From NCBI GenBank assembly GCA_046154665.1, contig JBJXFG010000017.1, forward strand, positions 1 through 64,000: a DNA stretch of 64,000 nt, in the 5' to 3' direction. Under the pieces are notes generated by a model, which worked only from the letters and a program-made list of their open reading frames with translations, was not told the origin of the DNA and searched no databases. How positions within the stretch are numbered: the first letter of the stretch is position 1; the number at the start of each line of letters is the position of its first letter. This DNA comes from JAFLCM01 sp046154665 (GTDB lineage Bacteria; Planctomycetota; Phycisphaerae; Phycisphaerales; UBA1924). This document shows positions 1-7,109 of this stretch, piece after piece. Position numbers and translations under genes: made by a program.

Positions 1-210
1 CAGGTGTCTGGGCGGTCTGGGCTGCGTGTGTATCTGGCTCTTCGGGGTTGTGCAGCATGCTTTCGAAGACGAGAGCATGCCACCCGTCGTCCCACAGGCC
101 AGAACATTTTTGTCGGAAAGTTCTCGAAAGTCTAGTGTCTGGGGGCATAATGCAAGAGAACGGACCAGTTGTTGGTTCCACTGTGCCAGTGCTTGAAAGG
201 GGACGCCACC

Positions 211-657
211 ATGAGGACGTACAAAAGCTGGGTTGCGATCGCGGCAGGAGTCGTTCTGGCCCTGTTTTGTGTTCAGCTTATCGTGCGAGCGGGTGATTTG
301 AATCCGCCGTCGGGATTGGTTCAGCCAACGGGCGTCTCGTTGACGGATGTCGCAAATGGCATTGCTTCATTAGGTGGGCGGATTCCTCCAGCAGGTGGGT
401 ATCGCGCCAAGGCATTCAATGCGATGCCCGCTGGTTCTCTGGCAGTTGCGACCGGCCCGGGGGTTATTGGACGGGCCAGGGTCGCAAACGGTAACGCACT
501 TCTTACAGATAGTGCTACTGGTTTGATCATTGTGCTTACGCCGAGTACTGATTTTGTTGATTTTCATGTTCGATTTGCCGGTGCCTTATCTATTCAGCGC
601 GTTGGATCGATTCAGGTTGATGCAACAGTTCTTTATACATTGTCTGGTGATGAATAG
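211..657 (+). CDS. Small exported protein of unknown function
   Basis: The protein is 148 residues. It starts with a short basic stretch (MRTYKSW) and a hydrophobic segment at about residues 8-25, so it is probably secreted or anchored once. The rest is Gly/Ala-rich with a PSGLVQPTG motif and no family I recognise. The start is the ATG at 211 because AAGGGG lies 8-9 bases upstream; an earlier in-frame start lacks such a site. Codon use in the second half is noticeably richer in A+T than the rest of the window (many TTT, ATT, TTG codons), which may indicate transfer. The next 180 bases hold a palindromic repeat and an RHS remnant, so this may be the edge of an accessory patch. Confidence 0.6.
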   Translation: MRTYKSWVAIAAGVVLALFCVQLIVRAGDLNPPSGLVQPTGVSLTDVANGIASLGGRIPPAGGYRAKAFNAMPAGSLAVATGPGVIGRARVANGNALLTDSATGLIIVLTPSTDFVDFHVRFAGALSIQRVGSIQVDATVLYTLSGDE

Positions 658-689
658 AACCGGCGGGGTGGCATCGAAGTCAGGCGGGT

Positions 690-738
690 GGCACTGAAGT
701 CGTGCCACTGAAGCCCCGCCCCTGGGGACTTCAGTGCC
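690..738. repeat. Inverted repeat GGCACTGAAGTC
   Basis: GGCACTGAAGTC at 690-701 is matched by its exact reverse complement at 727-738. A further partial copy (GGCATCGAAGTC) lies at 669-681. This is a hairpin-forming short repeat just after the preceding gene. It has no T-tract, so it is more likely a dispersed palindromic repeat than a terminator. Confidence 0.6.
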
Positions 739-840
739 CCGTGACCGCCCCCCAACCCCCGCCCCCTGATCGGCGATGAAGCCCTCGACCACCGATGCCT
801 CAGCGGGAGGCGCGGCGGGCGGAGCCCTCTGCATCCGCGT

Positions 841-1032
841 CATCACCAACTCGGCAACTGGAAGCGTGACAAGCTCGATCTGAACGACGACGCCGATTTC
901 GCCGACGCCAACGAGATGGACGACTCGCGGACCTTCAACGCCGCCAACGAGCTCACCGCTCGAGACACCGACACCAACGGCACGGCGAACCACTCGCCGA
1001 CGTACGAAGCCGCCCCCCGGACCGCATCATGA
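841..1032 (+). pseudogene. Remnant of an RHS/YD-repeat protein
   Basis: The frame starting at 841 reads without a stop to TGA at 1030-1032. It gives LGNWKRDKLDLN, then DANEMDDSRTFNAANELTAR and TNGTANHSPTYEA. The order 'LGNW ... R.FNAANE.T' is the signature of the RHS repeat region, where YD repeats end in the core. No start codon, no further YD repeats and no core are present, and the frame closes upstream at 742-744. I read it as a decayed fragment of a large RHS gene. A C-run followed by a CA microsatellite lies just beyond it (about 1096-1116). Confidence 0.6.
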
Positions 1033-1193
1033 CCGCCGTCCTCGACGCCCGCCTCCGCAATCCCGACTCCGCAATCCCGAACCCAGACCCTACGCCCCCC
1101 CCCCCCACACACACAAACCCAATCCGCCCGCGCAGGAGCGCAAGACCCACTGTTTTTCCGCAACGCCCCGTCACCGCGCCGATATCTGTGGCG

Positions 1194-1829
1194 ATGTCCG
1201 CGCTTCCCGAGCCCATCCTGGTGATCAACGACGGGTCCCTGCCCGCTCTGGTCGCGTCCCTGATGGCCCGAGACTTGGAGCGCGTGACCGCGTGGATCCC
1301 GCCCTCAGGGTCGTCGCTGCGCGGGCTGGGGGCGGACGAAGCCTCGCAGGCTTCCCTGGTGAACCAACAATCGGACTTGCTGGCGTACGAGCGGGTGATC
1401 GCCGCCTCGGCGTTGCAGCGCCCGGTGCCTGAACGGTGGATCGAGCAGCCGCAGAGCCTGCTCAGCGCCATGAACGTGGCCCGGGCCTTGGGTTGCCTGC
1501 GGGTGATCTGGCCCATCGTGGCGGGGGACCGGCTCTCGGAGATGCTGGAGTTCGCCGAGCGTGCCGCCTTGATCAACCGGCTGAGCTGGTTGGGTGAATC
1601 TGAGCGTGCTTCGACCGCCGAGCGCGCCGTGCCGGCGGCGGTTTCCGGGCACGCCACCGTGGGGCATGGCACCGTTCACGGCGGCGGGACGGGTGCTGGC
1701 GTCCCAAGTCACGCCTTCCGGCTCGAAACGCCGTTCATCGACCTGACGACGGCGCAAGTCGCGGAGATCGCCCGCGATCTCGACGCGCCGCTGCAGGCGT
1801 GCTGGTGGACGGAACTCGCGGGGGTTTGA
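1194..1829 (+). CDS. QueC-like PP-loop protein with degenerate ATP loop
   Basis: The protein is 211 residues. The N-terminus (EPILVINDGSLPALVASL) aligns in position with the PP-loop of QueC-type ATP pyrophosphatases, normally SGGLDS. The C-terminus (FIDLTTAQVAEIARDLD, then ACWW) resembles the QueC segment 'L.K.EI...G...G.P...TWSC'. The loop has lost the consensus residues and the terminal Cys zinc cluster is absent, so catalysis as a 7-cyano-7-deazaguanine synthase is unlikely. The reading frame is open further upstream, but the translated leader there is Pro-rich low complexity across the C-run, so the ATG at 1194 is preferred. No other queuosine genes are nearby. The family call is tentative; that it is a real gene is better supported. 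Confidence 0.6.
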   Translation: MSALPEPILVINDGSLPALVASLMARDLERVTAWIPPSGSSLRGLGADEASQASLVNQQSDLLAYERVIAASALQRPVPERWIEQPQSLLSAMNVARALGCLRVIWPIVAGDRLSEMLEFAERAALINRLSWLGESERASTAERAVPAAVSGHATVGHGTVHGGGTGAGVPSHAFRLETPFIDLTTAQVAEIARDLDAPLQACWWTELAGV

Positions 1830-1842
1830 CGGGCACGAAGGC

Positions 1843-2055
1843 TCACCCCTCAAACTCCTCAAACGCCCCCTCGGCGTCCTGCTGCTCGACGTACTTCTGG
1901 AACTCGCCCATCTTGTACGACACGAAGCAGAACACATGGTGCAGCGTGAGCCACTCGATGTCGGAGCGGTCCTGATCGATGTCCTTCCGCAGTCGGTTCA
2001 ACTCGGCGAGCAGGGTCTCGGCTTTCATGCCCAGAGGGTAGATCGCCGCGATCAT
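1843..2055 (-). CDS. Small hypothetical protein
   Basis: The protein is 70 residues, with Leu/Glu/Asp-rich helical character (ETLLAELNRLRKDIDQDRSD) and an acidic end (AEGAFEEFEG). No family is recognised. It converges on the QueC-like gene with 13 bases between stops, and lies downstream of the phoD terminator on the same strand. The start at 2055 has no clear ribosome-binding site; an alternative ATG lies nine codons in, at 2028. Amino-acid composition looks like a genuine soluble protein, but support is only moderate. Confidence 0.5.
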   Translation of the reverse strand: MIAAIYPLGMKAETLLAELNRLRKDIDQDRSDIEWLTLHHVFCFVSYKMGEFQKYVEQQDAEGAFEEFEG

Positions 2056-2086
2056 CGCAGCGACGGCCGGTCCATCCCGGAGAATC

Positions 2087-2118
2087 CAAAAGAAAACGCC
2101 GCCCGGTGAAGGGCGGCG
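2087..2118 (-). terminator. Rho-independent terminator of the phoD gene
   Basis: Read on the minus strand, CGCCGCCC, a six-base loop and GGGCGGCG are followed by TTTTCTTTT. It begins about 50 bases past the phosphatase stop codon. Confidence 0.75.
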
Positions 2119-2166
2119 CTGGGGATCAAGCTGGATGGGCGCATCGACCGAGCGCGGCCCGGCCGC

Positions 2167-4047
2167 TCACGGGCAGGCCACGCCGTAGCCGTTGATGATC
2201 GCGGTGAGGTCCTGGGTGTCGACGAAGCCGTCGCGGGTGATGTCGCCGTTGGTCCCGTCGAGCACCTGCTGGCCGAAGAAGCCCAGCACGGTGACGAGGT
2301 CGAGGGTGTTGACGGCGCGGTCGCCGGTGACGTCGGCGCGGCAGGAGGGCGGCTGCGGGTTGACGACGATCTGCTGAACAACCACGGGGGTGAGCGCGCC
2401 GATCGTCGCGGGATCGGCCTGCACCGCGCTGGCGGGGTAATAGGGCACGCCCCAGGTGGTGATCGTCATCGCCTGAGTTGTGGCGTCGATGTCGAACTCG
2501 GTCCAGCCGTAGGTGTTGGTCGCGGTCGAGCCGCCCACCAGCGTGGTGGCCAGGATCGGCGAGCCCGCCAGGCCGACGGGGTTGTATCCCAGCGGCGTCA
2601 GCAGCCCGTTGATCAGGCCCTGCACATACGCCTCCTGCTGCGCCGCGGGCAGGGTGAAGTAAACGGACAGCGGGATCGTGCCCGGCAGCCCGAGCCCGAA
2701 CGCGGCGAAGGCGACGGTCGGCCCGAACGGCGCGTCGTACGACACCGAACCGGTCGAGATCTCGAACGCGGGGATCGTGACCTTCGGGAAGCCCGGCCCG
2801 TTCTCGTAGGTCAGGTTGTTGACCACGGTGCCGTGGATGTCGGCGCACACGAACACCACGTTGGTGATGTCGTTCTGATAGATGAACTTGAGCAGGGCGG
2901 TGCGCTCGGCGGCGTAACCCTCGTAGCGGTCGCTGCCCGCGAAGACCCCGAAGTTCTGCGTGGGCTCGGGCACCATGACAAACTTCCACGTCACGCCCGA
3001 CGCCTGGGCGGCGAGCAGGTCGGCGAAGATGTCCTGCAGCTGCGCCTGACCCATCATCGTGCGGGCCGGGTTGAACGAGCCGACCAGGAACGCCAGCACG
3101 CTGTTGGGATCGAGCGGGTTGGCGGTGGGGAGGCCGACGTCACGGAAGGTGCGCGCGTCGGTGACGATGAGCGCCGCGTCCTGCCCGTAGGTGCGCGAGC
3201 GGTAGAGCTTGGTCTTGCCCGCCGTGCGCGGGTCGCCGGTGGCCCCGTAGACCTCGGCGTTGATCGGGTGATACTCGTGGAACGCGCCGATGCCGTTGAG
3301 GAAGAACTCGGTCTCGTTGATGTACGCGCCTGGGAACGCGGCGAAGCGCGGGTCGGTCGAGGGGTGGGCACCGCCGGCGAAATCGTTGGTCACTTCGTGG
3401 TCGTCGATCATCGCGATCATGGCCGCCGAGGCGCGGGCGTCGGCGATGGTGTTCAGCCCGGCCCGATCGGTCATCACTTCGTCGTGCTTCAGGCGGAACT
3501 CGCCGAGCGTAAACGCGTCGCCCGGGACGGCGGGCGAGCCCACGTCGCCGTACACCGTGTCGCCCAGCGCCACCCACAGGTCGAGATCACGGGAGGGGAT
3601 GTTCTTCGCGGCGGGGTAGGGGATCATCTCGCCGCGCCAGTCGCCGCTGACGCCCATGCGGAAGCCCTGCCGGCCCGTGGCGTGGGCGGTGCGGAACGTG
3701 CCGCTGGAGGTGTTGCCGGCGCTGTCGGTGGCGCGGTAGTAGTACTGGGCGCCCGGGGTGAGCGAGCCGACGGTCACCTTGCCGGGGACCATCACGTCGC
3801 TCACGACGACGACTTGCGTGTCGACGATCGAGGTGAACGCGGCGTCGGTGGCCAGATCGAAGGCGAGATTGCCGAGCGCCGAGGCACGAGCCCACAGCAC
3901 GGCACCGGTCTGGGTCACGTCACCCGAAGCGACGCGGTTAGGCAGCGGAGCGCTGACCGCGCCGGCCGAGGCGGTGCCAGCCACGCCGAGCAGCACGGCG
4001 GCGGAAAGAACGACAGGACCGACACAGGTGCGGGCGAGACGGCGCAT
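2167..4047 (-). CDS. phoD: Exported PhoD-type alkaline phosphatase with dockerin-like tail
   Basis: The protein is 626 residues. Residues 1-29 form a signal peptide ending in AGTASA. A PhoD N-terminal domain follows (LPNRVASGDVTQTGAVLWARA), then the metallophosphatase core with metal-site motifs GDWRG, ALGDTVYGDVG, MIDDHEVTNDF and CADIHGTVVNN. The last 60 residues carry two calcium-loop repeats (DVTGDRAVNTLDLVTVLGFFG and NGDITRDGFVDTQDL) after a Cys, the dockerin-like module also seen on other exported proteins in this window. The start at 4047 is chosen because GGAGG lies 7 bases upstream and a signal peptide begins there. The PhoD family hydrolyses phosphomonoesters or diesters outside the membrane and commonly responds to phosphate starvation; no Pho box was identified. 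A terminator follows. Confidence 0.88.
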   Translation of the reverse strand: MRRLARTCVGPVVLSAAVLLGVAGTASAGAVSAPLPNRVASGDVTQTGAVLWARASALGNLAFDLATDAAFTSIVDTQVVVVSDVMVPGKVTVGSLTPGAQYYYRATDSAGNTSSGTFRTAHATGRQGFRMGVSGDWRGEMIPYPAAKNIPSRDLDLWVALGDTVYGDVGSPAVPGDAFTLGEFRLKHDEVMTDRAGLNTIADARASAAMIAMIDDHEVTNDFAGGAHPSTDPRFAAFPGAYINETEFFLNGIGAFHEYHPINAEVYGATGDPRTAGKTKLYRSRTYGQDAALIVTDARTFRDVGLPTANPLDPNSVLAFLVGSFNPARTMMGQAQLQDIFADLLAAQASGVTWKFVMVPEPTQNFGVFAGSDRYEGYAAERTALLKFIYQNDITNVVFVCADIHGTVVNNLTYENGPGFPKVTIPAFEISTGSVSYDAPFGPTVAFAAFGLGLPGTIPLSVYFTLPAAQQEAYVQGLINGLLTPLGYNPVGLAGSPILATTLVGGSTATNTYGWTEFDIDATTQAMTITTWGVPYYPASAVQADPATIGALTPVVVQQIVVNPQPPSCRADVTGDRAVNTLDLVTVLGFFGQQVLDGTNGDITRDGFVDTQDLTAIINGYGVACP

Positions 4048-4194
4048 GGGAACACCTCCGAGTTGGACGACAAAATCGCGAGGCGTCGGCACCTTGCCGC
4101 GCCCACGAGGCCGAGAAAGTAGGCCCGCCGTGTTCAGACTTGTGTGATGTGCGTGTGAAGATGTCGTCAAGGCGTGCGCGTCCCGGCGTCGCGA

Positions 4195-6453
4195 TCAGCG
4201 CCGCTTGCCGCGCTTCCCCGCCACCGTGCCCGGCGCCCCGGCCTTGCGCGCCGCCCGCGCGGGCTTGCCGGACTCATCAAGATCAGACCGCTTGAACTTG
4301 ACGACGGGTGCTTCCGCGCGACCCGCGCCGCCGGCGCTCGCCGCCCGAGTTTCCTTGAGGTTCTTGATCTGGTCGCGCAGCGCCGCGGCTTTCTCAAACT
4401 CGAGCGACTGCGCCGCCGTCACCATCTCGTCTTGCAGTTGCGCGAGCAGCTCGTCGGCGGTGAACTCGGGCTCCGCGGACTTGAAAGCGGCGCGGGCGGT
4501 CTGACGCGCCTTGAGTTCGGTTTCGATCCCGCGCCGAATCGCCTTCTTGATCGTCTCGGGCGTGATCCCGTGCTCGCGGTTGTACGCCTCCTGCTTGGCT
4601 CGGCGGCGCTCGGTCTCGCCGATGGCCGCGTTCATCGCCGGGGTCATCTTGTCGGCGTAGAGGATCACGCGACCGTCGACGTTGCGGGCGGCGCGACCGA
4701 TCGTCTGGATCAGGCTGGTCGGGCTGCGCAGGAACCCCTCCTTGTCAGCATCAAGGATGCACACCAGCGAAACCTCCGGCAAATCCAGCCCTTCACGCAG
4801 CAGGTTGACGCCCACCAGCACGTCGAACTCGCCCTCGCGCAGTCCGCGGAGGATTTCGAGCCGGTCGAGGGTCTCGATGTCCGAGTGCAGGTAGCGGACC
4901 TTGATGCCGTGCTCGTCGAGATAGCTCGTCAGCTGCTCGCACAGCCGCTTGGTGAGCGCGGTGATGAGCACACGCTCTTTCTTCGCGATGCGCGCCCGGC
5001 ACTCGACCAGCAGGTCCGGCACCTGCCCCTCCGCCGGCTTCACGACCACCTGCGGGTCGAGAAGCCCGGTGGGACGGATCACCTGCTCGGCGACTTCACC
5101 CTTGACGCGATCAAGTTCGTACGGCCCGGGCGTCGCGCTCACGAACACCAGCCGAGGCACGCTCGCCTCGAACTCGTCGAACTTCAGCGGACGGTTGTCC
5201 AGCGCGCTAGGAAGCCGGAACCCGTGCTCCACCAGCACGCCCTTGCGCTGCTGGTCGCCGTTGTACATGGCGCGGAGTTGCGGCATCGTGACATGGCTCT
5301 CGTCGATGAACATGAGCCAGTCGCCGAGCGAACGCCGAGCGTGAGCGAGCGGGGTCTTTGGACCTTCGGGAGCTTCCGGGCTCACTGATGCTCCCGGAGT
5401 ATCGAGACCCCTGCCTGACGGTCGGGGTTCTGTCTGGGCGGGGAGCCAGTTCCGCGACGCCACGCGGTAGTAGTCGAGCAGCGTGTTGGGTTTCTCCCCG
5501 GGCTTGCGTCCGTCGAAGAATCTCGAGTAGTTCTCGATGCCGTTGCAGAACCCGACTTCCTCGATCATCTCGAGGTCGTACTTGGTGCGTCCGAGCAGCC
5601 GCTGGGCTTCGAGCAGCTTGCCTTCCTGGCGGAACCGCATCACCTGGGCGTCGAGTTCGGTGCGGATGTCGGTGAGGATGCGCTGCAGCGAATCCTCGGG
5701 CATCACATAGTGGACCGCCGGGAAGATGAAGAACATTCTCTCCTCGGCCAGCACCTCGCCCGTCAGCGGGTTGATGAGGGCGAGCGAATCGATGTCATCA
5801 CCAAACAGCTCGACGCGCACGGCGAACTGTTCGTAGGCGGGCCACACTTCGATCACATCGCCGCGGGCGCGGAAGGTGCCGCGTTTGAAGTCCACCTCGG
5901 CCCTTTTGTACTGCATCGCGGTGAGCGCGAGCAAAAACTGACGCCGATCGAGCACGGCGCCCTTGGCCAGCGTGTACACCCGCTCCTGGTACGCCTCGGG
6001 CGAGCCCAGGCCGAAGATGCACGACACGCTGGCGACCACGATCGCGTCGGGGCGCGAGAGGATGCTGCTGGTCGCCGCCAGCCGCAGCCGGTCGAGGTCG
6101 TCGTTCCGCGACGAGTCTTTCTCGATGTAGATATCCCGCGCCGGGATGTACGCCTCGGGCTGGTAGTAGTCGTAGTACGACACAAAGTACGACACGGCGT
6201 TGTGCGGGAACAGCTCGCGCATCTCCTCGTACAGCTGCGCCGCCAGTGTCTTGTTATGGCTGAGGATCAGTGTCGGCCGCTGCAGCCGCTCGATGACGCA
6301 CGCCATCGTGAACGTCTTGCCGGTCCCGGTCGCCCCGAGCAGGCACGACGCGTCGGCCCCGGCCTCGATGCGCGAGGCGAGCGTCTCGATGGCCTGCGGC
6401 TGATCGCCGGTGGGCTTGTGGGGGCTGACGAGGTGGAAGCGGCCGTCGCGCAT
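4195..6453 (-). CDS. uvrB: Excinuclease ABC subunit B with in-frame repeat insertion
   Basis: The protein is 752 residues, longer than the usual 660-700. It is the UvrB helicase that loads damaged DNA from UvrA and recruits UvrC in nucleotide excision repair. Visible motifs are Walker A GATGTGKT (residues 40-47), the beta-hairpin YYDYYQPEAYIP, the DEAD-type box FIDESHVT, helicase motif VI QTIGRAARN, and a C-terminal UVR domain for UvrC contact (LLAQLQDEM...EFEKAAALRDQI). Just before FIDESH there is an extra stretch of roughly 40 residues (QTEPRPSGRGLDTPG... PLAHARRSLG). It is encoded by two dispersed repeats found elsewhere in the window and keeps the frame. A short basic tail also extends past the UVR domain. 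The Uma2 gene lies 24 bases upstream on the same strand. No strong ribosome-binding site precedes the ATG. Confidence 0.95.
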   Translation of the reverse strand: MRDGRFHLVSPHKPTGDQPQAIETLASRIEAGADASCLLGATGTGKTFTMACVIERLQRPTLILSHNKTLAAQLYEEMRELFPHNAVSYFVSYYDYYQPEAYIPARDIYIEKDSSRNDDLDRLRLAATSSILSRPDAIVVASVSCIFGLGSPEAYQERVYTLAKGAVLDRRQFLLALTAMQYKRAEVDFKRGTFRARGDVIEVWPAYEQFAVRVELFGDDIDSLALINPLTGEVLAEERMFFIFPAVHYVMPEDSLQRILTDIRTELDAQVMRFRQEGKLLEAQRLLGRTKYDLEMIEEVGFCNGIENYSRFFDGRKPGEKPNTLLDYYRVASRNWLPAQTEPRPSGRGLDTPGASVSPEAPEGPKTPLAHARRSLGDWLMFIDESHVTMPQLRAMYNGDQQRKGVLVEHGFRLPSALDNRPLKFDEFEASVPRLVFVSATPGPYELDRVKGEVAEQVIRPTGLLDPQVVVKPAEGQVPDLLVECRARIAKKERVLITALTKRLCEQLTSYLDEHGIKVRYLHSDIETLDRLEILRGLREGEFDVLVGVNLLREGLDLPEVSLVCILDADKEGFLRSPTSLIQTIGRAARNVDGRVILYADKMTPAMNAAIGETERRRAKQEAYNREHGITPETIKKAIRRGIETELKARQTARAAFKSAEPEFTADELLAQLQDEMVTAAQSLEFEKAAALRDQIKNLKETRAASAGGAGRAEAPVVKFKRSDLDESGKPARAARKAGAPGTVAGKRGKRR
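5324..5440. repeat. Two dispersed repeats inserted in frame in uvrB
   Basis: At 5407-5432 the sequence matches the 38-bp repeat found at 24502 and 25193 (core CCTGACGGTCGGGGTTCTG; minus-strand translation TEPRPSGRG). At 5324-5360 it matches the GAGCGTGAGCGAG element seen at 22727-22760 (translation PLAHARRSLG). Between them is a local inverted repeat of GGGAGCTTCCGG type. The total length keeps uvrB open, and the DESH box starts immediately after it. Confidence 0.75.
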
Positions 6454-6477
6454 GGGCGAAACGCTAGGTCGCGACCG

Positions 6478-7074
6478 CTACGCCGTCCGAATCTCGCCCA
6501 TGTTCAGCACTAACCCGGGCAACGCCGACGACTCGACCCGCGGGCCCGGCGACTCCACCTCGCCAAACCCCCCGGCTTCGTCGCGCCGCCACACGCGGAC
6601 CGCCAGCGACTCAGGGTCGATCGCCCAATACTCGCGCACGCCGAAGCGGCCGTAGTCGTCGCGCTTGGTGATGAGATCGAGCCCGCGCGACGCATCGAAG
6701 ACCACTTCGATCACCAGGTCTGGCGCGACATCGAGCACGCTCGGCAGCGCAGGCAGCCTCCCCGGCAGAAACACCGATACATCCGGTCGATACACGATTC
6801 GCTCAGCGAATCGCACATCCGTGCTCATGTAAACGTCCGGATCAGCCTCGGGGGCAGAGCCTTTCGCTCGCGACTTGTTCGTGCGCCGATCCAACTGGCG
6901 AACGATCGACCCGATGGCCACCTGATGCACCAGCGGCGGGCTGGGCATCACCACCGTCACGCCATCAATGAGTTCCAGCCGCTCCCACGTCTCGCCCAAC
7001 GCGAAAAACTCTTCGGCGTTCATTCGAAGACCGGCAAGTCCGCTCTGCTGCGCATGGACGGGAATGCCAGACAT
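6478..7074 (-). CDS. Uma2-family (DUF820) putative nuclease-fold protein
   Basis: The protein is 198 residues. It shows the typical Uma2 layout: an N-terminal EEFFALGE..ERLELIDGVTVVMPSP segment, then YRPDVSVF and DLVIEVVFDAS holding the Asp and Glu of a PD-(D/E)XK core, the Lys and Tyr of TKRDDYGRFGVREYWAIDP, and a Leu-rich end. The family is expanded in planctomycetes and cyanobacteria; its cellular role is not established. It sits between dxs (35 bases upstream) and uvrB (24 bases downstream) on the same strand, so cotranscription is likely. Confidence 0.85.
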   Translation of the reverse strand: MSGIPVHAQQSGLAGLRMNAEEFFALGETWERLELIDGVTVVMPSPPLVHQVAIGSIVRQLDRRTNKSRAKGSAPEADPDVYMSTDVRFAERIVYRPDVSVFLPGRLPALPSVLDVAPDLVIEVVFDASRGLDLITKRDDYGRFGVREYWAIDPESLAVRVWRRDEAGGFGEVESPGPRVESSALPGLVLNMGEIRTA

Positions 7075-7109
7075 TCGTGGACTCTACGCCGATCTGTGCG
7101 GGAAGCCTC

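Noticed and set aside
690..738. Terminator after the first gene
   Set aside because: The stem has no T-tract and further copies of the arm are nearby, so it is classed as a dispersed repeat.
2833..4122. Long open frame on the plus strand opposite the phosphatase
   Set aside because: Its translation is low-complexity (Arg/Gly/Val-rich) and unconserved-looking, while the minus strand gives an intact PhoD with signal peptide and ribosome-binding site. High G+C makes long antisense frames common.
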